Shown here: positions 1-5,978 of the stretch, in pieces
Layout of the letters: each line of letters opens with the position of its first letter
Position numbering within the stretch: the first letter of the stretch is position 1
NCBI GenBank assembly: GCA_964614855.1
Contig: CAZTMX010000180.1
Coordinates: forward strand, 1-6,011
From: CAWJHE01 sp964614855
GTDB lineage: Bacteria > Chloroflexota > Anaerolineae > Anaerolineales > UBA4823
Direction: 5' to 3'
Length of the DNA stretch: 6,011 bases
The notes under the pieces: model-generated
Database searches by the model: none
What the model saw: only the letters and a program-made list of their open reading frames with translations
What the model was told of the DNA's origin: nothing
Position numbers and translations under genes: made by a program

Positions 1-2
1 CT

Positions 3-1193
3 TTCAACCTGACCGTATATTTTGACATCAGCATCTCTCAGGCTGGTGAGCGCTGGTACGGCCTTTTTGCAATGGGGAGCACAGCGGAGACACCGGACGA
101 CATTGGCTATGTCCCTGTGGATATCCTGCGTCATCCCGATGATGTGATTAAGAGCGGACCCATCAGCGCGGCCAGGGGCGACCGTATCACTTACCAGGTA
201 AATGTAGACGGCAACATCACCCCGGTGAACTTGAACTACACCATCAAAGATACCATTCCAGATGGCCTGACACTGGATCCTGATTCGATCAAGGTCAGCG
301 CCGGTAGCTATGGTTTAGACGGTAACACCATCACCTGGTCTCTACCCATGCCGCTGCCCTACATTAGCTACGCCATCACCACCAACGGTAATGACCCCCT
401 GTGCGACACCGGTTTTAACGGCTATCTTGACCTGGAAAGCAGCTACGGTTATAAAACCAGGTCAGATATCCCCACCTTTGACACATCGGCTTACACAACC
501 TTCCTTAGCTACACTTTTGATTTCTTTGGCCAACCCTTTACGGGTATGAGCTTCACCGATGACGGTTTTACCATATTTGATGCGGCAAACAATTATGATA
601 GACCCTGGTATGCCCAAACCCTGCCCAATGTAACCTTACCCAACAATTTGTTAGCCATGCTGTGGCAAGATATGAAGGTAGTGTATGATGCGGTTGCAAA
701 TCGCGGCATCACGCTGGCCGTATTCAAATCCACTTCTGATGTGCCCATGTTAGGGGTCATAGAATATGATGATGTTCAGTTATATGTTGATTCATCCAGC
801 CGCTACGATTTCGAAATCCTGGCTTATCTGAACGTCAACAACGAGCCGGGTAATTACGAATATATCTTTGCCTACGATAACCTGAACGGCGACCTGGACG
901 GACCGCTGACGATCGGCGCTGAAAATGCTGCCGGGACGATCGGCACTGCTCTGGTCAATAAAAGCAGTGCTGCAGGCGTGCTATCAAATGATCTCGTAGT
1001 CTGCCTGGATCGCGTCACCATCGGAGCACCAGCAACAATGACATATGACGTGGTTGTAGATCAAGATGTGGTCATCCCCGTAACCAATAGCGCGTTGAGC
1101 ATCACAAACAACCCGGGCAGCGTCTGGGAAAGTGCAGCGCATACCTTGATGTACGAATTACGGGAGGTGCACCTGCCTATCGTGGCAAAATAG
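3..1193 (+). CDS. C-terminal part of a large secreted beta-domain protein (5' end outside window)
   Basis: The frame is open from the first complete codon, so the ATG at 72 is probably internal and the gene starts upstream. The visible 396 or so codons begin with beta-strand-like sequence (FNLTVYFDIS, then GERWYGLF) of the sort found in fibronectin-like domains after subtilisin-family catalytic domains. At about 159-356 comes a DUF11-like repeat (ISAARGDRITYQV, then TIPDGLTLDPDSI and ITWSLP). At about 414-1016 is a nidogen-like beta domain, with FTDDGFTIFD, then LPNVTLPNNLLAMLWQDM, then an aromatic-rich FEILAYLNVNN segment. The protein ends HLPIVAK, matching the short L-P-[IV]-V-x-K/R tail common on exported Chloroflexota proteins. 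No catalytic residues are visible, so the S8 peptidase idea is inference from family context; an adhesin-like surface protein is the alternative. Its own terminator follows, so it is transcriptionally separate from the mal genes. Confidence 0.75.
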   Translation, partial: FNLTVYFDISISQAGERWYGLFAMGSTAETPDDIGYVPVDILRHPDDVIKSGPISAARGDRITYQVNVDGNITPVNLNYTIKDTIPDGLTLDPDSIKVSAGSYGLDGNTITWSLPMPLPYISYAITTNGNDPLCDTGFNGYLDLESSYGYKTRSDIPTFDTSAYTTFLSYTFDFFGQPFTGMSFTDDGFTIFDAANNYDRPWYAQTLPNVTLPNNLLAMLWQDMKVVYDAVANRGITLAVFKSTSDVPMLGVIEYDDVQLYVDSSSRYDFEILAYLNVNNEPGNYEYIFAYDNLNGDLDGPLTIGAENAAGTIGTALVNKSSAAGVLSNDLVVCLDRVTIGAPATMTYDVVVDQDVVIPVTNSALSITNNPGSVWESAAHTLMYELREVHLPIVAK

Positions 1194-1228
1194 GCCACGG
1201 GATTTACTGGACACACAATAACCCACCG

Positions 1229-1268
1229 CAGCAGCCCGGGGAACGCAGCCCGGGCTGTTGATTTGTTT
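1229..1268 (+). terminator. Rho-independent terminator after the secreted-protein gene
   Basis: Left arm CAGCAGCCCGGG (1229-1240) pairs with CCCGGGCTGTTG (1249-1260): 12 pairs, of which one is G-U. The loop is 8 bases and a T-rich stretch (ATTTGTTT) follows. It lies 36 bases after the stop codon and separates this gene from the mal operon. The CCCGGG core is itself palindromic, so the arms also appear as a direct repeat GCAGCCCGGG. Confidence 0.8.
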
Positions 1269-1292
1269 CATCCACACCATCTTTATTAAATC

Positions 1293-1321
1293 TTGACATG
1301 CCTATTTATTGGTGATATAGT
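1293..1321 (+). promoter_or_regulatory. Promoter P1 of the malEFG operon (sigma-70 type)
   Basis: TTGACA at 1293-1298, a 17-base spacer, then TATAGT at 1316-1321. TG at 1313-1314, one base before the hexamer, gives an extended -10. Five of six bases match the -10 consensus and all six match the -35. Transcription would start near 1328, giving a leader of roughly 380 bases before malE. It begins 33 bases past the upstream terminator stem. Sigma specificity in this lineage is assumed to follow the common bacterial consensus. Confidence 0.65.
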
Positions 1322-1467
1322 CATTCAGTCAATTGGTAGAAGATATGGTCGTTTATCCACCTTGAGCCAGCACCGGGGAAAGTCCTGATAAAACCATATA
1401 CTCCAGGATAGGCAGTGTGTATCATTCCAAAGAGAATTCAAAAATTCAATAACATATCCTTTGCAAG

Positions 1468-1494
1468 GCATATCACGCCCTCCGGAAAATATGC
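1468..1494 (+). promoter_or_regulatory. Possible regulator-binding inverted repeat upstream of P2
   Basis: GCATAT (1468-1473) and its exact reverse complement ATATGC (1489-1494) are 15 bases apart, with centres 21 bases apart, about two helical turns. The repeat ends 14 bases before the P2 -35 hexamer, with its midpoint near -63, a usual place for an activator dimer. Six-base AT-rich arms can occur by chance, so this is a weak candidate. It does not resemble the usual LacI-family site with a central CG. Confidence 0.25.
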
Positions 1495-1508
1495 GGGTAT
1501 GGATTCCT

Positions 1509-1537
1509 TTGACATTTTTGAATTACGCGGATATACT
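1509..1537 (+). promoter_or_regulatory. Promoter P2 of the malEFG operon (sigma-70 type)
   Basis: TTGACA at 1509-1514, a 17-base spacer, then TATACT at 1532-1537. This is the same architecture as P1, 216 bases downstream, but without the TG extension. The start would be near 1544, giving a leader of about 165 bases. Finding two such close matches in the same intergenic region and orientation makes both more believable. Confidence 0.65.
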
Positions 1538-1596
1538 ATTTCCCCTCACCAATTCCTTTATCACTGCACATCACTTTATGGGGTTTAATTGCATTC

Positions 1597-1605
1597 AAGG
1601 AGGTG
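1597..1605 (+). promoter_or_regulatory. Isolated strong Shine-Dalgarno-like sequence in the leader
   Basis: AAGGAGGTG is a near-perfect anti-16S match, but no ATG, GTG or TTG lies 4 to 12 bases after it. The only nearby start, GTG at 1603, is inside the motif. It sits 105 bases before the malE start, downstream of both promoters, so it would be present in both transcripts. It could be a ribosome standby site, a relic of a leader peptide, or chance. Confidence 0.3.
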
Positions 1606-1634
1606 TCGTTCGAAAAACCATCACAACCCAACAG

Positions 1635-1662
1635 AAATCACCAGGATCAAAATCGCCAGGAT
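1635..1662 (+). repeat. 13-base direct repeat in the malE leader
   Basis: AAATCACCAGGAT (1635-1647) and AAATCGCCAGGAT (1650-1662) match at 12 of 13 positions and are separated by two bases. A further CCAGGAT lies at 1403-1409. The period of 15 bases is not a whole number of helical turns, so an RNA-level or chance origin is as likely as a DNA-binding site. It lies between the isolated Shine-Dalgarno-like motif and the real malE ribosome binding site. Confidence 0.35.
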
Positions 1663-1709
1663 GCGAAACTGATCATATACCCAACTTTATCTGATAGGAG
1701 AAGAAGAAA

Positions 1710-3326
1710 ATGTCGAAACGTTTTGTATTGTCTTTTGTTTTGCTGCTTGCGCTGGTCCTTGCGGCCTGCGCACCAGCTGCTGCGCCGACTGAAGCGCCGG
1801 CTCCTGCCGCGCCAGAAGCCCCAGCTGTTGTAGAAACCGAAGCGCCAGCCCCCGCCGAACCCGAAGCCCCAGCAGCCACTGAGGCTCCTGCAGCCGAGGC
1901 GCCCGCTGCCCCTGCTGAAGTCGCCGGCACACTGCGCATCTGGGCTGACGACACCCGCGCCCCCATCCTGCAGGACCTGGCAGATGAAGTCCTGGCTGCC
2001 TATAATGTCGAGCTGGTCGTCGAGCTGAAGTCCGCCATCCGTGACGACTTCCAGGTTGCCGCCCCCCTGGGTGAAGGCCCCGACATCATCGCCATCGCCC
2101 ACGACCAGGCAGGCACGCTGGTTTCTAACGGCTTACTGGCTCCGGTTGACCTGGGCGACAAACTCGCCGATTTCGCCCCCAAGGCCCTGGAAGCCTGCAC
2201 CTTTGACGGAGTCCTGTACTGCGCGCCCTATGCCACAGAAAACCTGGGCTTCTTCTACAACACCGATCTCGTCGCGACCCCACCCACCACCTGGGAAGAG
2301 GTCGTCAGCATGGGTGAAGCGCTAAAAGCCGAAGGCAAGACCACCTATATCATGGCCGTCACCGGCACTACCTATGATGTTTACCCGCTGTTCACCTCCT
2401 TTGGCGGGTACATCTTCGGTAAAGACGATAAAGGCAACTGGAACCCGGAAGACCTGGGGTTGGATAACGAAGGCATGATCGCCGCCACCCAGTGGCTGGT
2501 AGACAATGTCAAGAACGAAAACCTGCCCGCCGATTGGGACTGGGCCAACAATCATGCCCTTTTCGAAACCGGTGAAGCACCCTTCATCATGGCTGGTCCG
2601 TGGGCGCTCAACCGCATCCGCGAAAGCGGCGTCAAGTACGCTATCACCAACTTCCCTGGCGGCGGTTATCCTTTCGCCGGCACCCAGGGTTTCTTCATTA
2701 ATAACCAGAGTGAGAACGTCCTGCTGGCCCAGGCTTTCCTGAGCGAGTACATCGCCAATGTCGACACCCAGCTCAAGCTGTACGAAGCCGGACAACGCCC
2801 GCCCGCTTACCTGCCTGCTCTTGAGCAGGTTGAAGATCCAGACCAGAAGGCCATGGCTGCAGCTGGCGAGAACGCCACCATGATGCCCGCCATCCCCGCC
2901 ATGGGTTCGGTTTGGGGCAGCTGGGGCGACTCGATCACCCTGGCCCGCGACGGCAAACAGGATGCTGAGACCGCGTTGAAAGACGCCGGCACCAAGATCC
3001 GCGCCCTGATCGCCAACCCGCTGACCGGTATGGTCAACGCTCCCGGTTCCTACCAGGCTCAGGCTGGCTGTTCAGCCGACTGGCAGCCGGAATGCGCTGC
3101 CACTGCCATGACCCTGGGCGAAGACGGCCTGTATCACAGCGGCCCCTTCAACGTAAAAGCCGGCGACTATGAAGTCAAGATTGCCCTGGATGGTTCCTGG
3201 ACCACCAATTACGGCGTCGAAGGCAAGCCAGATGGTGATAACTACAAGTTCACCATGGCTGCAGATGGGACAGTAGAATTTGTCTACGATCCCGCCACCA
3301 AATTGCTTGAGATTGTGATCAAGTAA
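1710..3326 (+). CDS. malE: Lipoprotein maltose/maltodextrin-binding protein with C-terminal X25-like domain
   Basis: Extracytoplasmic receptor of a maltodextrin ABC importer. The start is set by AGGAG at 1696-1700, 9 bases before ATG. Residues 1-20 form a lipoprotein signal with lipobox L17-A18-A19-C20. Residues 21-72 are an Ala/Pro/Glu tether. The solute-binding fold (SBP_bac_1, MalE type) runs from GTLRIWADD (73-81) to about 432, with DWDW (275-278), AGPWALN (295-301), TQGFFIN (325-331) and a QRPPAYLPAL segment as recognisable family features. Residues about 445-538 are extra compared with the roughly 400-residue E. coli protein. They show GCSADWQPEC (453-462), DGSWTTNYG and FVYDPATK, matching the X25-type module of pullulanases/amylases; C454 and C462 could form a disulphide. 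GC-ending codons look more dominant than in malF, suggesting high expression. Substrate is inferred from family and from the neighbouring malF, malG and GH13-like start. Confidence 0.92.
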   Translation: MSKRFVLSFVLLLALVLAACAPAAAPTEAPAPAAPEAPAVVETEAPAPAEPEAPAATEAPAAEAPAAPAEVAGTLRIWADDTRAPILQDLADEVLAAYNVELVVELKSAIRDDFQVAAPLGEGPDIIAIAHDQAGTLVSNGLLAPVDLGDKLADFAPKALEACTFDGVLYCAPYATENLGFFYNTDLVATPPTTWEEVVSMGEALKAEGKTTYIMAVTGTTYDVYPLFTSFGGYIFGKDDKGNWNPEDLGLDNEGMIAATQWLVDNVKNENLPADWDWANNHALFETGEAPFIMAGPWALNRIRESGVKYAITNFPGGGYPFAGTQGFFINNQSENVLLAQAFLSEYIANVDTQLKLYEAGQRPPAYLPALEQVEDPDQKAMAAAGENATMMPAIPAMGSVWGSWGDSITLARDGKQDAETALKDAGTKIRALIANPLTGMVNAPGSYQAQAGCSADWQPECAATAMTLGEDGLYHSGPFNVKAGDYEVKIALDGSWTTNYGVEGKPDGDNYKFTMAADGTVEFVYDPATKLLEIVIK

Positions 3327-3341
3327 CCAATTCTCGTCACC

Positions 3342-3379
3342 GAATGACCGGGAGCGCGCAAGCGCCCCCGGTCATTCTT
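3342..3379 (+). terminator. Intercistronic hairpin between malE and malF (partial terminator or mRNA stabiliser)
   Basis: GAATGACCGGG (3342-3352) pairs perfectly with CCCGGTCATTC (3367-3377). Inside, after one A-C mismatch, GCGC (3354-3357) pairs with GCGC (3362-3365) around a GCAA tetraloop of the stable GNRA class. The 3' side (TTAATAATCC) is only weakly T-rich, so termination is probably incomplete. It begins 15 bases after the malE stop. Such a structure would protect the malE message end and reduce malFG transcription, the usual way binding protein exceeds permease. Confidence 0.75.
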
Positions 3380-3437
3380 AATAATCCATTATCCGTTTTC
3401 TTGCGCTCCAATAAAAACAATAAAAGGAGGCAGCACT

Positions 3438-5036
3438 ATGAGTGAACCCAGGCCCAAAAAACAAGATCCGTCCACTGCTTATGGGTCCTTGCCGTTATCC
3501 AAAATTCTCAGCTACTTTTTTCTTGCCATCTTTGACATCGGCGCAATCTGGTTTATTCAGAATGCATTGAGCAAGGGTTTCGATCAACTTCTGATCGTGG
3601 TTGCAGCGATTACGATCATGCTCAACCTGATCTTCCTGATCCCCAAAGCTTATCCTTACCGCTGGATGGCAGCCGGGTTCAGTTTTATGATTTTATTTGT
3701 CATTTACCCGATTATCTTCACGGTTTATGTAGCTTTCACCAATTACGGCGATGGGCACTTGCTGACCAAAGAACAGGCTATCCCGATCATAGAATCTAAC
3801 CTGTATCTACCGGAAGCCGGGAAATCCTATTCCTGGACTGCTTTCAAATCAGATGCTGGCGAGTACGCACTGTGGTTGGTCAACCCCGCAGGCGAGTCGT
3901 TTCTTGCCAAACCTGGGGAAGAAATCCTGGCGGCTAAACCCGGTGACCCGGGGATCGGAGAAGCCGACAGCAAAGGCATCCCAACCACGCTAGAAGGCTA
4001 TAAAAGGGTAAGCGGGTTGCTGGCGGCGACGGATAAAACCCTGCCCACGATAAAATTCGGTCTCGAAGGCGACCAGGTGATCCAAATCCGCACACCCAGC
4101 GAAGCTGCAGAACTGGAGATCCTGTATGTGTACGATGAAGCAACAGACACGGTGACGGACCAATCTACTGGTGAAATTTACTACAATATCTTTGGTACCT
4201 TTACCAGCCGCACCGGGAAGACAATTAAACCCGGGTTCCGCGCCGTGGTCGGTTTTAAGAACTTCATCGATTTTACAACCAGCCCTGCCTTGCGCGGGCC
4301 CATTGTACGTATCATCACCTGGAACTTCATCTTCCCCACCGTCAGCGTATTATCCACCTTTGCGCTGGGGTTGGCGATTGCCATCATGTTCAATGAAAAA
4401 GACTTTCCGTTCAAAAAGCTGATCCGCTCCTTGCTCTTGATCCCATACACCATCCCGGGGCTGATCAGCATCATTATGTGGCGCGGTATGTTGAACGCCG
4501 AATTCGGCGTGATCAACCGGGTGCTCGAAGCATGGTTTGGCTGGGCGCCCCGCTGGACAACGGAACCCATCTGGGCGCAAATTGCCATCCTGATCGTCAA
4601 CCTGTGGTTAGGGTATCCCTACTTTATGCTGGTCAACAGCGGCGCGCTGCAATCCATCCCGTCGGATATCTATGAAGCAGCCAAGATCGACGGCGCTACG
4701 GGCTGGCAGGCGTTTCGCAATATCACCCTGCCCTTGCTCCTGGTTGCAGTCGGGCCGTTGATGATCGCCTCGTATGTTTTCAACTTTAACAATTTCAACC
4801 TGATCTACCTGTTTATTGCGGGTGGTCCGCCCATTGTGGGTGCAACCACCCAGGCAGGGCATACCGACATCTTGATCAGTTATGTGTACAAGCTGGCTTT
4901 CGAGAGCAGTGGTCGCGGGGTGCAGTACGGCCTGGCTTCTGCCATCTCCATCCTGGTCTTCTTCATCGTTGCCACCATCACCCTGCTCCAGTACCGCTTT
5001 ACCAATATGTGGGAGGAGGTAAGTGAAAATGTCTAG
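3438..5036 (+). CDS. malF: Maltose/maltodextrin ABC transporter permease MalF
   Basis: First membrane subunit of the importer. AAAGGAGG (3423-3430) lies 7 bases before ATG. The 532 residues are close to E. coli MalF (514) and keep its architecture: three N-terminal membrane helices (about 23-43, 51-68, 76-99), a large extracytoplasmic loop (about 104-285), then five helices (about 293-318, 326-348, 376-399, 435-460, 497-519). The ATPase-coupling loop is canonical: E413-A414-A415, G419, then ITLP (429-432). The large loop corresponds to the P2 region that contacts MalE in E. coli; here it is Gly/Pro/acid-rich and looks divergent. It overlaps malG by 8 bases, implying translational coupling. 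No promoter is evident in the 111 bases before it, so it depends on read-through past the hairpin. Confidence 0.93.
   Translation: MSEPRPKKQDPSTAYGSLPLSKILSYFFLAIFDIGAIWFIQNALSKGFDQLLIVVAAITIMLNLIFLIPKAYPYRWMAAGFSFMILFVIYPIIFTVYVAFTNYGDGHLLTKEQAIPIIESNLYLPEAGKSYSWTAFKSDAGEYALWLVNPAGESFLAKPGEEILAAKPGDPGIGEADSKGIPTTLEGYKRVSGLLAATDKTLPTIKFGLEGDQVIQIRTPSEAAELEILYVYDEATDTVTDQSTGEIYYNIFGTFTSRTGKTIKPGFRAVVGFKNFIDFTTSPALRGPIVRIITWNFIFPTVSVLSTFALGLAIAIMFNEKDFPFKKLIRSLLLIPYTIPGLISIIMWRGMLNAEFGVINRVLEAWFGWAPRWTTEPIWAQIAILIVNLWLGYPYFMLVNSGALQSIPSDIYEAAKIDGATGWQAFRNITLPLLLVAVGPLMIASYVFNFNNFNLIYLFIAGGPPIVGATTQAGHTDILISYVYKLAFESSGRGVQYGLASAISILVFFIVATITLLQYRFTNMWEEVSENV
5014..5020 (+). promoter_or_regulatory. 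Ribosome binding site of malG, deciding the ATG start
   Basis: AGGAGGT lies inside the end of malF. It is 8 bases before ATG at 5029 but only 2 bases before the in-frame GTG at 5023. Normal spacing favours the ATG, shortening the protein from 306 to 304 residues. Confidence 0.75.
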
Positions 5037-5943
5037 CATCTCCCAAACCTATCAAGGATTGCGCTCGTCGGTTAAGTTCCAAAGACGTTTTAGCCGGGGG
5101 ATCCGCCTGTTTGTGGCGCTAATCCTGATTTTTTTCTCCATATTCCCTGTGTTATGGATCATCTCCGCATCGTTGGATATCTCACAATCCCTGGCAACCC
5201 AATCTCTGATCCCCAAGAAAGCGGGCTTCAATAACTATCGAGATCTTTTCGGTCTGAACCCGGATTACCAGTTTGGCAACCTGTATTACTGGAAATGGGT
5301 CTGGAACTCCATCAAGATTGCCACCATCTCTACAGTGCTGTCCATCGGGATCACCACCATGGCGGCATATGCCTTTTCCCGCCTGCGCTTTGCCGGACGC
5401 ATCACTTTGCTCAAGGCAATCCTGCTGATCCAGGTTTTCCCCACGCTGCTGTCGCTGGTAGCGATCTATTTATTGATCTTCCAGGCAGGTGAGATCATCC
5501 CACAGCTGGGATTAAATACCCATCTTGGCTTGATCCTGGTCTACCTGGGCGGCTCGATGGGGATCAATATCTGGCTAATGAAAGGGTTTATGGACACCAT
5601 CCCGCGCGCCATCGATGAATCGGGGATGGTTGACGGGGCGTCTCACTTCCAAATTTTTTGGACTTTGCTCCTGCCTTTGCTGCGCCCCATCCTGGTGGTC
5701 ACCGGCATCCTGTCCTTTATCGGCACCTACGGCGACTTCCTGATGGCTCGTATTCTTCTCAATGACCCGGCAAAATATACCCTGATGGTTGGGCTGCAGA
5801 TCTTCACCGCCGGGCAGTTTGACAAGAAATGGGGTGTCTTTGCTGCAGGCGCGCTGATCGGCGCTCTGCCCATCATGATCATCTACCTGCTGCTGCAAGA
5901 CCAGATTGCCGGCGGGCTGACCCAGGGCGCTGTAAAAGAATAA
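5029..5943 (+). CDS. malG: Maltose/maltodextrin ABC transporter permease MalG
   Basis: Second membrane subunit, partner of MalF. The 304 residues are close to the usual 280-300. Six membrane helices are visible in this numbering: about 25-48, 93-113, 127-151, 164-186, 220-240 and 268-289. The segment after helix 1 (PKKAGFNNYRDLF) is typical of MalG-type proteins. The coupling loop reads IPRAIDESGMVDGASHF: the E and the later G (E197, G203) are kept, but the two alanines of the EAA consensus are S198 and G199, and the closing L-P is at 215-216. The ending TQGAVKE also recalls MalG proteins, whose C-terminal tail reaches toward the binding protein's sugar site in E. coli. It starts inside malF and ends 35 bases before a probable GH13 start. 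Confidence 0.93.
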   Translation: MSSISQTYQGLRSSVKFQRRFSRGIRLFVALILIFFSIFPVLWIISASLDISQSLATQSLIPKKAGFNNYRDLFGLNPDYQFGNLYYWKWVWNSIKIATISTVLSIGITTMAAYAFSRLRFAGRITLLKAILLIQVFPTLLSLVAIYLLIFQAGEIIPQLGLNTHLGLILVYLGGSMGINIWLMKGFMDTIPRAIDESGMVDGASHFQIFWTLLLPLLRPILVVTGILSFIGTYGDFLMARILLNDPAKYTLMVGLQIFTAGQFDKKWGVFAAGALIGALPIMIIYLLLQDQIAGGLTQGAVKE

Positions 5944-5978
5944 TCTCCCTGTGCAACGTTGGAGAAAGCCGAGGCAAC

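Larger units (their letters stand above)
1194..1709 (+). other. 516-base gene-free regulatory region upstream of malE
   Basis: No credible coding sequence is present here. It is more AT-rich than the flanking genes. It holds the upstream gene's terminator, two tandem promoters, a possible operator, an isolated Shine-Dalgarno-like sequence and a short direct repeat, listed separately. No tRNA-like fold or riboswitch family that I recognise is visible. A second intrinsic terminator with a T-run is not seen inside the leader, so attenuation by a simple terminator is not supported. Confidence 0.7.

Noticed and set aside
72..74. ATG at 72 as the start of the first gene
   Set aside because: The frame is open back to the window edge with protein-like beta-strand sequence, and no ribosome binding site precedes the ATG.
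1461..1694. A 77-codon open frame in the leader starting at TTG
   Set aside because: No ribosome binding site precedes it, the composition is not protein-like, and promoter P2 lies inside it. Treated as chance.
1714..1725. Near-palindrome CGAAACGTTTTG at the malE start, similar to LacI-family operators
   Set aside because: It is encoded by the common basic start of a signal peptide (SKRF) and is imperfect (10 of 12 bases pair); its position inside the coding sequence makes an operator doubtful.
1603..1833. A 76-codon open frame starting at GTG inside the isolated Shine-Dalgarno-like motif
   Set aside because: The start codon lies within the motif itself, and the frame runs into malE with an Arg/Leu-rich out-of-frame translation.
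1647..2102. Long open frames on the minus strand opposite the start of malE
   Set aside because: They mirror the Ala/Pro-rich tether and give low-complexity Gly/Arg/Ser sequence; malE is clearly the real gene.
2322..2795. A 157-codon minus-strand open frame inside malE
   Set aside because: It is antisense to a conserved binding-protein region with GC-rich third positions, which suppresses antisense stops. No domain is recognisable.
3378..3437. Separate promoter for malF
   Set aside because: TTGCGC at 3401 has no acceptable -10 at proper spacing; the region shows only AT-rich sequence and the ribosome binding site.
5023..5028. GTG at 5023 as the malG start
   Set aside because: It is only 2 bases from the AGGAGGT motif; the ATG at 5029 has normal spacing.
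4181..5039. Minus-strand open frames opposite malF (139 and 143 codons)
   Set aside because: Antisense shadows of transmembrane coding sequence; no ribosome binding site or family features.
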